NCBI RefSeq assembly: GCF_000499845.2
Contig: NC_023749.2
Span: 28,978,381-29,042,380 of the forward strand
Reading direction: 5' to 3'
DNA: 64,000 bases
Source: Phaseolus vulgaris
Taxonomy: Eukaryota > Streptophyta > Magnoliopsida > Fabales > Fabaceae
The stretch's first letter is position 1; each line of letters starts with the position of its first letter. The notes below the pieces were generated by a model. That model was not told where the DNA came from. It was given only the letters and a program-made list of their open reading frames with translations, and ran no database searches. The translations under genes were made by a program, and so were the position numbers. Positions 19,008 to 28,832 of this stretch are shown one piece after another.

Positions 19008-21641
19008 ATGACTCGCACGAAGATCACCCCGAACCCCCCTCCGTCAGCGCGAAACCCCCATTCACAAGCACACGACTCTACGCAAGTTCGTGGTGCTCCC
19101 TCTTCGCAGGCTGTGAGGCCCGCGTCTTCTCAAACCACTCTGGCCCAGGCGACTCCACCAAACGCTGGAGGAGCCCTCACCCCACTGCCAGACTTCAAGA
19201 CGTTATACTCATGGGCTAACTCAACCCTCTTAAAGGAAACGTCGTCGGTGAACACCGCGGGAGCGGTTCTGCGATTGACCAATGGGGACGAGGCCCACCA
19301 ATCATTCCACAAGGAGCACGATGAGAGAATGATGGTGCTGCCTTGCCCAGCCACCCTGCCAGTGTGCGTCGATGATAAAGTGAGCGCCGACGGGCCCTTC
19401 TGCTTCGTCTATACCACTCTCTTCAAGAAGGTTAAACTCAGGTTCCCTCTCACTCGATTTGAGAGGGAACTCTTAACCGAGCTCAACATCGCTGCCGCCC
19501 AGCTTCACCCCAACAGCTGGGCGTTTGTCCGAGCTTTCGAGGTAACGTGCGCCCACCTGGGGCTGCCCGCGTCAGTGGACGTATTTTTATTTCTATTTGA
19601 GGCCAAACACCCAGGAGATCGCCTGTGGGTCAGCCTGAACGCCATTGCTGGGAGATCCATCTTCACCATCTTCCAGCAGTCGTACAAGGATTGGAAGGGG
19701 AAGTTCATCCAGGTTCGCGCAAATGACAAAGACCCTTCCCTTCTCGACGGTTTCCCCTTGTACTGGGTGGACAAGGGGAAAAAGGAGTCCAAGAGCTGCT
19801 TCAGGAGGCCCAGAAGTCCTGATAGCATGGGAGCTTTGGACAGAGACCTTTGTCTCTTCTGGAAGAGGGTGGCAGATGCCCACATAACATTCTTGACCCC
19901 CACCCTGATTTCCTTCGAGTTCTTTGAGGACCAGTTGGAATTCCAAATAGGTTAGGACGCTACATCCTTGTCTTGACATGCTTCTGATATTGCTTCTGGG
20001 CGTCTTGTGCAATACACACAAGACTTTGGTTTCATCTTTTCTGCATATGCCTGCTTTGCTGTCTTATTGTCTTGTATACTTACCCCTTTCTCCTTTGAGC
20101 TAACTTATGCACTTTCATTTCATGCAGACACCATGTTGGGTAAGAACATGCTCGCCGATTTAAAGGCGCTCGCCCGCAACCACGGGTTGGCAACCGGCTC
20201 CCAGACGGTTCCCAACTCAGCGGTCGAGAAGGCCATCATCCAGGGGCGATCACCGCCTAAGGCGCCCGCCCAACGAAAGAAACTGGTCCTTAAGAGGCCA
20301 AAGCGGAAGGCCCCCCAAGTTGTCCAAGAGGATGAGGAAGAGGACGACGAGGTCACTGAGGATGGCCTCGTTACAAAGAGGACAAGGGTGGCACCACCTT
20401 CTCCACCTGCCCCACCCCCTCTTCCAGCTTCAACACCACCGTCAACACCTGCCCCTCCTCCCTCATCGCCAACGCCACGAGCTCCTTCACCACCAGTCCA
20501 AGCGGTTCCATTGGCCACTGCGCCACCTGCAACTGAGGCCCTAGAGCCAAACTTCTTAGAGGACCCCCCGAGCGCCTCTACACCACATATATCAGCAGGA
20601 GGGGGCCCTCCTTCCAACACTTCAGCTGCAGGAATCATTCCAATCGGGGATGAGGTCGCTCACGCCTCTCCAATCCTAATCACCGAGTCCCCGATTGCGT
20701 CGCCGCGCCAAGAAGCAACCACCGAAAATATTGTTAAGGAAGGCGGCGACGAGAACCCTCAACAAGCCCCCCTGGCGCCTCTCCAAGCTGCAAATCTTTC
20801 CCTCGAGGTGACGAGGATGTGGGAACCTCTGACTGCTAAACTCAAAACCATTGCAGAGGATATCCCATCAATCATAACGAGAGCTGTGGAGAGCTCCACC
20901 AGGCGGCTACAGGATGACATCTACAACCTCAAGACCGAGAACAGCACAATGAAGGTCGAGGTGGAGAAGGTGTCATTCAGCCTAACGCTCGCGGAAATGG
21001 AACATTCTCGAGTGGAGGATGCCCTAAACACCGAGCTTAGGCTTGCGCGCAAGGAAGCTATCGACCTTCGCCGCAAAGTCCACGAACTTGCCCAAGAAAA
21101 AGTCGAACTTGAAAGCAGAATCGTGCCCCTACGTACCAAGGCGAGCGACCTGGAGGCTCAAATTCAAGCCAATGCCGATAAGGTACTGAGGCTGGAGCAA
21201 AGGTCGATCGACCGCGAGAAGCTACTTGGGCAAGTAGAGAAAGCCAGAGACGACGCCATGGCCGATCTCTCCGAGGCAAACAAAGAAAAGGTGAAGATGG
21301 CTGCCGAGTTGGCTCAAGCTCAAACAGAATCCAAGAAGGTGGCTGACGACCTTCTTCAAGCTCAAGAGACCAACAAACAACTCCGAAAACAGGTCGAAGA
21401 GCTGGAGCAGCAAAACAAGGAGCTTAAGCAGCAGGTTGAAGGATTTCAAAAGCAAATTGAAGAACTTAAGCTAAGCTCCGCTCAGATTCTGGTTGCCGGG
21501 TTTGATGCCGCTCGAGAACAGTTCGCATGCCTATTCCCTGATCTCGACCTCAGCATGGTGTCATTAAACAATGAAGTAGTAGATGGAAAGGTCGTTCCCG
21601 CCGAAGGCTCAACCAATTCTACCCCATCTGCTTCTTTATGA
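19008..21641 (+). CDS. aORF of Tat-2: spliced antisense gene, Transposase_28-like domain plus coiled coil
   Basis: Exon 1 (19008-19950) and exon 2 (20128-21641) are joined across a 177-bp GT-AG intron, with a split codon giving '..FQI-D-TML..', for about 818 residues. Residues 1-75 are Pro/Ser/Thr-rich. Residues about 125-260 match the domain annotated as 'putative gypsy type transposon' (Transposase_28): 'QLHPNSWAFVRAFE', 'SVDVFLFLFE', 'LLDGFPLYWV'. Exon 2 has basic clusters that could be nuclear signals ('KKLVLKRPKRKAP'), a Pro-rich stretch, and a long coiled coil (about 575-785). The gene runs opposite to gag-pol and converges on it. Tat-3 and Tat-4 have a coding intron at the corresponding point. 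Biochemical role is unknown; nuclear localisation and self-association are guesses from the sequence. Confidence 0.85.
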
Positions 21642-22199
21642 ATTCACTTGTATTTACTTTGTAAAAACCCTTGCACACGTATTTTGAACAGCTACTTATT
21701 TCAATAGCGAAACTTGGACATTTCTTCTGACTCCTTTTGAGCGCTTTACTTTCTTTGTATGTTTAACTCTGCTGCGTTTAACTTAACGATTTTGCAAACA
21801 TGACCTTTGGCGTAACCGCTTCGAGCCGATTCGAACTTAAGCAATAATCGCTTTAAACAACTTGTACCCCTGAGGCACTAACCTGATCGTAAGAAAAGTT
21901 CCAAGCAATGAACTGTGATTCAATCATTGGTTCAAACAACGTCCCACTTGACCCGCTTTATCAAACAAGTCTTTCAACCTTCTCGCCGTGTTTGAACTTT
22001 CGCGATCACCTAGACCTCTTGGCAACACCAGCTTTCCTTAGCCTCAGGCTTTGGCAGTCATCTCTTTATCTGAGGCAGAAATGCCCTTTGGGACCTTCCC
22101 TTACCTCCCCTGAACCTCAGAGCTAAAGACTGGCTGGCTAGGCGTTCTCTTCGAACCTACCTTAGCCACCTTTCAAGCTTCTTCCACCCTCTTCGCCAT

Positions 22200-22870
22200 A
22201 CCTGAACTCGTTCAAGACGAGAAGGATTTTATCTTGCCTATACTCGCGCACAGGCGAGAAGGTCTTTTAACTCGCCTGAACTCGCTCATCGGCGAGAAGG
22301 ACTTTTACTCGCCTGAACTCACTCATCGGCGAGAAGGACTTTAAACGGCCTTAACTCGCTCGACGGCGAGAAGGACTTTGTCAGGTGCCTCAACTTGCCC
22401 AGGGTGTACATCTCCTCCCCCCTGGATGCACTGAGGACCTTTTCTTTCTCACGCCTGCACTCGCTCGACGGCGAGGAGGTCTTTGATGGGCCTTAGTTCG
22501 CACAACGGCGATAAGGACTTTATCCGGTGCCTCAACTTGCCCAGGGCGTACATCTCCTCCCCCCTGGATGCACTGAGGACCTTTCTCGCCTGCGCCCGCA
22601 CAACGGCGAGGAGGTCTTTAACTTGCCTCTGCGTTGCCCCGGGAGTTACATCTTCTCGCTCCCAGAAACACGGAGGACTTTTTCTCTTTCTCGCCTGCAC
22701 TCGCTCAACGGCGAGGAGGTCTTTTTAACTTGCCTCAAAACGCGCGAGGGCGTTGAGGTCTTCCATCTGGTGCCTCCGACCGCCGAAAAACGATGAGGAC
22801 TTTAAAACTTAACTGGTGCCTCTAATCGCCGAAAAACGATGAGGACTTTAAAACTTTAGAAAACACGCGA
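22200..22870. repeat. Tandem repeats in the pol/aORF spacer of Tat-2
   Basis: Units of about 37-40 bp read 'CTCGCTCAACGGCGAGAAGG' plus 'ACTTT', with inverted CTCGC/GCGAG arms. A higher-order block with 'CAACTTGCCCAGGG' recurs at 22391 and 22533 (period about 143). The region 21642-22199 shows no gene. The unit is unlike those in Tat-1 and Tat-3. Confidence 0.8.
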
Positions 22871-22977
22871 CATATCTTTTCGTGCCTCAAATCATGTACG
22901 AATGACAAGGTCTTTCTTCGAAACTTTTGGAAATAACACATATGCGATCTGAAAACACCTTATACTTCGAAAACTCT

Positions 22978-23040
22978 TCTTTTATTGGGTGGCCTCATTA
23001 AAAACCCTCCTTAGGGAAAAAAGAGTGCCCCCTTAAAACT
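22978..23040 (-). terminator. Conserved post-pol hairpin and AATAAA of Tat-2
   Basis: After the integrase stop, the minus strand shows 'TTTTCCCTAAGGAGGGTTTTT', then 'AATGAGGCCACCCAATAAAAG'. The inverted CCCT/AGGG arms and the AATAAA recur in Tat-3. It probably marks the 3' end of a gag-pol transcript that stops before aORF; that role is inferred. Confidence 0.5.
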
Positions 23041-23096
23041 GTTTTAACAGAGACATTGCAATGTAATATTTGTGTTTGTCTTTACTTACAAGGCTC

Positions 23097-24461
23097 TTAG
23101 CTATAGTACAACTTCAGGTGTGTGGCGTTCCAGGTACGAGGGATCGCCCCCCCTTCCAACGTCTCCAAGCGATAGGCTCCGTTCCCGAGTGCCTCGGTTA
23201 TTCTGAACGGTCCAGTCCACTTGGGTGATAGCTTATTCTCCATCTCGTACTGGTGGGCCTTTCTCATCACCAGATTGCCTTCTCTAAACTGCCTTGGCAT
23301 CACCTTTGAGTTGTACCTTCGCTCGACCCTTCTCTTCACCGCCTCAGCCTTCAGCCCTGCCTCCTCCCTGACTTCGTCCAGCAGATCCAGGTTCAGTCTT
23401 CTCTCTTCATTCGAGTCTTCCTCTACAAAGTTCTGGAATCTCGGTGAGCTCTCCTGAATCTCGACTGGAATCATGGCATCACACCCATAGACCAAGCTAA
23501 ACGGGGTCTCATGGGTTCCTGACTGCTCGGTGGTGTGGTACGCCCAAACTATTCGGGGTACCTCCTCAGCCCAACTCCCCTTGGCTTTCTCGAGCCTCCT
23601 CTTCAAACCTCTCAGCAACACCCGGTTAGCTGATTCCACCTGGCCATTAGTCTGAGGGTGCTCGACGGATGCAAACACTTGCTGAATTCCGACCCCTTCG
23701 CAAAGCTTCTTCAATAGGTGGCTCGCAAACTGAGTCCCATTATCTGATACCAGGCGCTTAGGCACTCCAAACCGGCACACAATATTCTTCCATACGAAGC
23801 CTTCGATCTTGTGCGCGGTGATCTGGGCCACTGGTTCTGCTTCAATCCACTTGGTGAAATACTCAATCGCCACCACCAAGTACTTCATCTGCCTGATCGC
23901 CAGTGGAAAAGGTCCCAGGATGTCGATTCCCCAAGTATGAAACGGCCAAGGGCTATAGATCGACTTCAACTCCTCGGGAGGCGCCTTGTGCCAATCGGCG
24001 TGCTGCTGGCATTGTTTGCAGCACTGGGCGTACTTCTTGCAATCTTCTCTCATGGATGGCCAATAGTAGCCTGCACGGAGAGTCCTCGCGGCCAGAGCTC
24101 GACCCCCGACGTGACTTCCACATATTCCTCCGTGGAGCTCTGCCATAATCCTCGTGCACTTCTCGCCGTGTATACATTCCAGGAGTGGGTGAGTGAATCC
24201 AAACCTGTACAGATCGCCATCAATCAATGTATACTTGCTGGAATTTTTCTTTACCTTCCTAGCTTCTGCTGGATCCAGCGGGAGGAGACCATCTGCCAAG
24301 CACCGCTTGTACTGCGTTATCCAAGTGTCTGGCTCGTGGGTGGCGCAGACCTGCATCACGTCCACCTTCTCTCCTCGACATGCTCTAATTCTTGGCGATC
24401 TCAGGGTTTCTTGCGTCAAAGACTTATGGCTTCTCGCTGCTCTCTCCGTCGACCTGCTTAT
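23097..24461 (-). CDS. Integrase of Tat-2, in frame after a TAG stop
   Basis: The frame is continuous with the upstream polyprotein apart from TAG at 24462-24464; its first Met is at 24419. It has an HHCC zinc domain ('HGGICGSHVGG' ... 'CKQCQQH'), the DDE core ('WGIDILGPFPLA', 'LVSDNGTQFAS', 'HPQTNGQVESAN') and a GPF-type C-terminal region ('LSPKWTGPFRITEA'). All three catalytic acids are present. Integrase joins element DNA into the host genome. Without readthrough or another start it would not be made as part of Gag-Pol. Confidence 0.92.
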   Translation of the reverse strand: MSRSTERAARSHKSLTQETLRSPRIRACRGEKVDVMQVCATHEPDTWITQYKRCLADGLLPLDPAEARKVKKNSSKYTLIDGDLYRFGFTHPLLECIHGEKCTRIMAELHGGICGSHVGGRALAARTLRAGYYWPSMREDCKKYAQCCKQCQQHADWHKAPPEELKSIYSPWPFHTWGIDILGPFPLAIRQMKYLVVAIEYFTKWIEAEPVAQITAHKIEGFVWKNIVCRFGVPKRLVSDNGTQFASHLLKKLCEGVGIQQVFASVEHPQTNGQVESANRVLLRGLKRRLEKAKGSWAEEVPRIVWAYHTTEQSGTHETPFSLVYGCDAMIPVEIQESSPRFQNFVEEDSNEERRLNLDLLDEVREEAGLKAEAVKRRVERRYNSKVMPRQFREGNLVMRKAHQYEMENKLSPKWTGPFRITEALGNGAYRLETLEGGAIPRTWNATHLKLYYS

Positions 24462-27400
24462 CTAAAGGACCAGGTGATCTGCTACAAATGCCCTCGGCGT
24501 CTTCAAAGTTTCTTGAATCACTGTCCTCTGCCTACCCCCCTTGCCCGAACTGGCGAGCTTAGCAAGCAAGTCAGCTCGGGCATTCTGTTCTCGGGGCACA
24601 TGCACCACTTCAAAAGAGGCAAAGGAACTCTTCAATTCCTGCACATACGCCAAGTAAGCCGCCATTTGTGGATCTTTAGCCTGGAACTCGCCTGTTACTT
24701 GCCCTGTGACTAGCAGCGAGTCACTCTTAGCCATCAGCACTCTGGCTCCCATCTCTTTAGCCAGCAGAATCCCGGCGATCAGCGCCTCATACTCTGCTTG
24801 ATTGTTGCTGGCTTTGAAGGCGAATCTCAACGATTGTTCGATCAGCACGCCGTTGGGTCCTTCCAATATGACTCCAGCACCGCTACCCTGCTGGTTTGAC
24901 GATCCATCCACCGAGAGTACCCAACGGAAATCATCTCCTTCAACCCGCGTCGCCTCTGAAGAGAGCTCGACTACAAAATCTGCAAAGATTTGCCCTTTGA
25001 TCGGGCCTCGAGGCTCATATTTAATGTCAAACTCTGACAACTCGACTGCCCACTTCACCATTCTTCCTGCAACGTCAGGTTTCTTCAAGACCTTCTGGAT
25101 GGGCAGGTCAGTCATCACCAGTATTGTGAAACTGTGGAAATAGTGGCGCAACCTCCTCGCCGAAAACACCACAGCCAATGCAGCCTTCTCCAGGGCCTGA
25201 TATCTCGTTTCTGGGCCCTGCAACACTTTACTCACGAAATAAATAGGTTTCTGAGCCTGATCCTGGTCCTGGGCGAGCACAGCACTCACCGCCCTCTCAG
25301 TCACAGCGAAATACAACCTGAGAGGGATTCCCGCCAGTGGTTTGCACAAAACCGGCGGGCTCGCCAAATATTCCTTCAGCTTGACGAAAGCTTCCTCGCA
25401 CTCTTTCGTCCAAGCGAACTTGTTATTGCGCCGCAGACACTGGAAATAGGGATGTCCCTTTTCTCCGCTTGCTGACACGAAGCGGGATAGGGCCGCCATC
25501 CGACCCGTCAGCTGCTGGACCTCTTTCACTGTAGTCGGGCTTCTCATCGCCAAGATGGCGGCACACTTGTCCGGGTTGGCCTCTATCCCTCTTTCAGTCA
25601 AGAGAAAGCCCAAAAATTTTCCAGCCTCCACGCCGAAAATGCATTTCTCCGGGTTGAGCTTCAACTTGAACTTGGCGATCGTCGCGAACAATTCTTCCAA
25701 GTCTGCAACGTGCTTGCTTTTCTCCTGCGAGGTCACGACCATGTCATCGACGTAAGCTTGCACGTTCCTTCCCAGCATCGATGCAAGTACTCGATCCATC
25801 AGCCTCTGGTACGTGGCCCCCGCGTTCTTCAGCCCGAACGGCATCACCTTATAGCAGTAGCACGACCTCTCCGTCATGAAGGCTGTTTTTTCTTCATCCA
25901 TGGGATGCATCTTGATCTGATTATAGCCCGAGAAGGCGTCCAGGAAACTCAGCAGCTTGCACCCTGCAGCACTATCAACCAGGGCATCAATGCTTGGTAA
26001 AGGATACGAATCCTTTGGGCAAGCCTTATTCAGGTCGGTGAAATCGACGCACATGCGCCATTTCCCGTTGCTCTTCTTTACCAGCACGACATTTGCCAGC
26101 CACTCAGGGTACTGGACTTCCCTGATGTGGCCTGCAGCGAGGAGTTTCTGGGTCTCATCCTTGATCGCCTGCCTCCTTTCTTCATTAAATTTCCTCCTTC
26201 TTTGCCGCACCGGTCTCACCATGTTGTCCATCGCCAGATGATGGCACAAGAAGTCGGGATCGATCCCGGGCATGTCCGAAGCAGACCAGGCAAACGCGTC
26301 CAGATGCCGTTCAATCACCTTGGCGATCTGGTCCTGGAGATCGACCTCCAGAGATCTTCCGAGCTTGAAAACCTTCCCCCCGATCTCCTTCTCGAGCCAC
26401 TGCTCGACGGGTTTGGGCCTGGACTCTCTGGCGATCACCGCCTTGGCGATTCCGAGTTCCTTTGCTTCCTCCGGGCGATTCCGCGCCTCTTCCTCCTCCA
26501 GGGCAGCATTCCTCTCCCCCAGCTCAGCATCTACCATCTCTACGTCCCTTCCAGCGGCCTCCTCCATTATCGGCGGTCTGGGCTTCACACCGGGCGGTGG
26601 GGTGGTTGTGACATAGCTCACTGATCTTTTATTTTTCAGGCTATTTTCATAGCACTTTTTCGCTTCCTTCTGATCAGACTTTATCGTGATTACCACCCCT
26701 TCCATGGACGGCAGCTTCACCTTCATGTGCCGAGTCGATGGAATTGCGCCTATCCTGTTAAGGGTGGGCCTTCCCAACAGGATGTTATATGCTGAAGGGG
26801 CGTTTACGATGAGGTACTTGATTTTCTCCGTCCTCGACCCAGCCTCATCGGTAAACGTGGTTCTCAGCTCAATGTACCCCCTGACTTCCACCTGGTCGCC
26901 AGCGAACCCATACAAGCACCCTCCATAGGGCCTTAGCTGGTCAAGGGGCAACTCTAGCTGCGTGAAAGTCGGCCAGAACATCACGTCTGCCGAACTTCCT
27001 TGGTCCACCAGAACTCGGTGAACCTTCCTCCCCGCCGTGATCAACGAAATAACAATGGGATCGTTGTCGTGAGGCACAACGTCCCGAAGATCCTGCTTGG
27101 TGAACGTAATGTCCACTTCGGGCGAGTGATCTTCAAACATGTCCACCGACATCACCGATCGCGCGTACTTTTTCCTCTGCGATGCGGTGCATCCACCACC
27201 TGAGAAACCCCCTGCAATGGTGTGGATCTCCCCATGGATAGGCATCTCGTGTTGCTGGGCTTCTCCCCCTGCCGGCTGGGAACTCGACGCTCCTCCGGTC
27301 CTTCTGTCCAGCATATAGTCGTTTAGGAAGTCGCTCTTAACCAGGTCGTCGAGCTGGTACCCTAAAGACAAACACGAGTCCAGGTTGTGGCCAAAGCACT

Positions 27401-28541
27401 GGTGGAACTCGCACCAGACGTCCGGCTTCGACCCCAGCACCTTGTCGCCCACCTTCTCGGGCACCTTCAATCTAGCAGATATGTTAGGGATAGCGATCAG
27501 GTCCGCTAGTCCCATGACGAATTTGTGCTTAGGCGGGCGATTGTATTCCCGGCGCGCTGGTTGTTGGCGTGCTGGCGGTTGGCGCGCTTGGCTTCTTCCC
27601 TTGTTTCTCCTATCGTAAGGATAGCGAGTCCTTTGATCCTTTCTGGCCGCCGCTGCCGTTTCCAGCACCCTCTGTGGCTGGATCCTGGTCTGGGCGCGTG
27701 GCCTGACGGGAGCCACACTGCCTCTCTTCTCGGCGACCTCACTCTCGTCGGCGATGTGAGCCACCGCAAGTCGCCTGACTTCAGCAAACGTCGCTGGATG
27801 AGCCCTGATCAAGGCTTCGCAGAATGGCCCTGGCTGCACGCCCTTCTTGAAGGCATAAACCAGCATTTCTTCATCCTTGGCCGGCGACCTGACCATCTGC
27901 GCTCCGAAGCGATTGAGGTAGTCTCTGAGGGACTCCCCATGGTACTGCCTTATATCAAACAGATCATAGGACACTCTGGGCGGTGCCTTGTTCACAATAT
28001 ACTGCTCGACAAAGATTTTCGAGAATTGCTGAAAATTAGTTATGTGGCCATTAGGCAGGCTCACAAACCACTCCATCGCCGTTCCCTGGAGCGTGCTCAC
28101 GAACATCTTACAATAGACAGCATCCGACCCCCCTGACAGCATCATCTGTGTGTGGAACGTGGTCAGATGAGCCTCTGGATCTTCCACGCCAGTAAAAACA
28201 GCTTTAACCGGGACCACGCTCGTGGGAATTGGCGTGTCGGTAATCGCCTGAATGAAAGGCATTGGGAAAACACGAGGCGGCGTCGACGGTGCCACCTCCT
28301 CAGCGGAAGAACGAACCTGCTGCTCCTGAAGAGCTCGACGTAGCTCCTCAGCTACTTTGCTGAGCTCCTCGTTTCTGGCGCGAGAGGCGACCAGGTCTTC
28401 ATGTATCCTTGCCTGCTCGGCGCGCGAGGCTTCTACAGTGGCCTGCAATGAGCGCATCATTTCTGCCATCTGCGCCATGGTCATGGCGGCGTCGCCTTCA
28501 GCTGCGACGGGAGCCACGGGACTGGAACGATTGCTCCTCAT
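24462..28541 (-). CDS. Gag-protease-RT-RNase H polyprotein of Tat-2
   Basis: I chose ATG 28541 ('MRSNRSSP') because ATGAGG also starts gag in Tat-1 and Tat-3; the frame is open further upstream and an in-frame ATG at 28550 is possible. The protein has about 1359 residues. Order: coiled coil (about 20-75), gag capsid (about 100-250), a 'CEFHQCFGHNLDSC' zinc-like motif, protease with 'VLVDQGSSADVMF', RT ('LVKKSNGKWRMCVDFTDLN', 'FLDAFSGYNQI', 'AYVDDMVV'), a degenerate RNase H ('FVSKVLQGPETRYQALEKAAL') and a second RNase H with D-E-D-D residues ('SVDGSSNQQGSG', 'QAEYEALI', 'KSDSLL', 'ARADLLA'). No frameshift. Gag, protease and RT are fused in one frame. Confidence 0.95.
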   Translation of the reverse strand: MRSNRSSPVAPVAAEGDAAMTMAQMAEMMRSLQATVEASRAEQARIHEDLVASRARNEELSKVAEELRRALQEQQVRSSAEEVAPSTPPRVFPMPFIQAITDTPIPTSVVPVKAVFTGVEDPEAHLTTFHTQMMLSGGSDAVYCKMFVSTLQGTAMEWFVSLPNGHITNFQQFSKIFVEQYIVNKAPPRVSYDLFDIRQYHGESLRDYLNRFGAQMVRSPAKDEEMLVYAFKKGVQPGPFCEALIRAHPATFAEVRRLAVAHIADESEVAEKRGSVAPVRPRAQTRIQPQRVLETAAAARKDQRTRYPYDRRNKGRSQARQPPARQQPARREYNRPPKHKFVMGLADLIAIPNISARLKVPEKVGDKVLGSKPDVWCEFHQCFGHNLDSCLSLGYQLDDLVKSDFLNDYMLDRRTGGASSSQPAGGEAQQHEMPIHGEIHTIAGGFSGGGCTASQRKKYARSVMSVDMFEDHSPEVDITFTKQDLRDVVPHDNDPIVISLITAGRKVHRVLVDQGSSADVMFWPTFTQLELPLDQLRPYGGCLYGFAGDQVEVRGYIELRTTFTDEAGSRTEKIKYLIVNAPSAYNILLGRPTLNRIGAIPSTRHMKVKLPSMEGVVITIKSDQKEAKKCYENSLKNKRSVSYVTTTPPPGVKPRPPIMEEAAGRDVEMVDAELGERNAALEEEEARNRPEEAKELGIAKAVIARESRPKPVEQWLEKEIGGKVFKLGRSLEVDLQDQIAKVIERHLDAFAWSASDMPGIDPDFLCHHLAMDNMVRPVRQRRRKFNEERRQAIKDETQKLLAAGHIREVQYPEWLANVVLVKKSNGKWRMCVDFTDLNKACPKDSYPLPSIDALVDSAAGCKLLSFLDAFSGYNQIKMHPMDEEKTAFMTERSCYCYKVMPFGLKNAGATYQRLMDRVLASMLGRNVQAYVDDMVVTSQEKSKHVADLEELFATIAKFKLKLNPEKCIFGVEAGKFLGFLLTERGIEANPDKCAAILAMRSPTTVKEVQQLTGRMAALSRFVSASGEKGHPYFQCLRRNNKFAWTKECEEAFVKLKEYLASPPVLCKPLAGIPLRLYFAVTERAVSAVLAQDQDQAQKPIYFVSKVLQGPETRYQALEKAALAVVFSARRLRHYFHSFTILVMTDLPIQKVLKKPDVAGRMVKWAVELSEFDIKYEPRGPIKGQIFADFVVELSSEATRVEGDDFRWVLSVDGSSNQQGSGAGVILEGPNGVLIEQSLRFAFKASNNQAEYEALIAGILLAKEMGARVLMAKSDSLLVTGQVTGEFQAKDPQMAAYLAYVQELKSSFASFEVVHVPREQNARADLLAKLASSGKGGRQRTVIQETLKTPRAFVADHLVL

Positions 28542-28813
28542 CTTTCTCATCAACTTCAGCGAACCACAGAAATGCAGCAAATAACACTTCGCAGAAAACC
28601 ACCAAAGAACTCGAACCTCCACCAGACAGATTGCGCGCAAGCAACAAAAGACCTCACTCCACCGATTGAAAGACAAACAAACGGCACAAACACAAACTCA
28701 CCGAACGAAACTCAAAGAAACTGCCAACGACGGTTGCACCAGCACACAACCGCGCAGAAAACCTCGAAAACCTCCACGAACTCACGCTGTGGATGGGAGC
28801 ACGTTTTACACGG

Positions 28814-28830
28814 CCCCACGGTGGGCGCCT
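28814..28830 (-). other. Primer-binding site of Tat-2
   Basis: The minus strand reads AGGCGCCCACCGTGGGG two bases after the 5' LTR, equal to the Tat-1 site except for the first base. Confidence 0.75.
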
Positions 28831-28832
28831 GA

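Noticed and set aside
20007..20127. In-frame extension upstream of aORF exon 2 giving 'MQYTQDFGFIFS'
   Set aside because: It lies inside the intron: GT-AG borders, a polypyrimidine-like tract, and an intron at the corresponding place in Tat-3 and Tat-4 argue against translation.
20120..20638. 172-codon minus-strand frame opposite aORF
   Set aside because: A Gly/Ala-rich shadow of the Pro-rich segment of exon 2; no domain and no counterpart in other copies.
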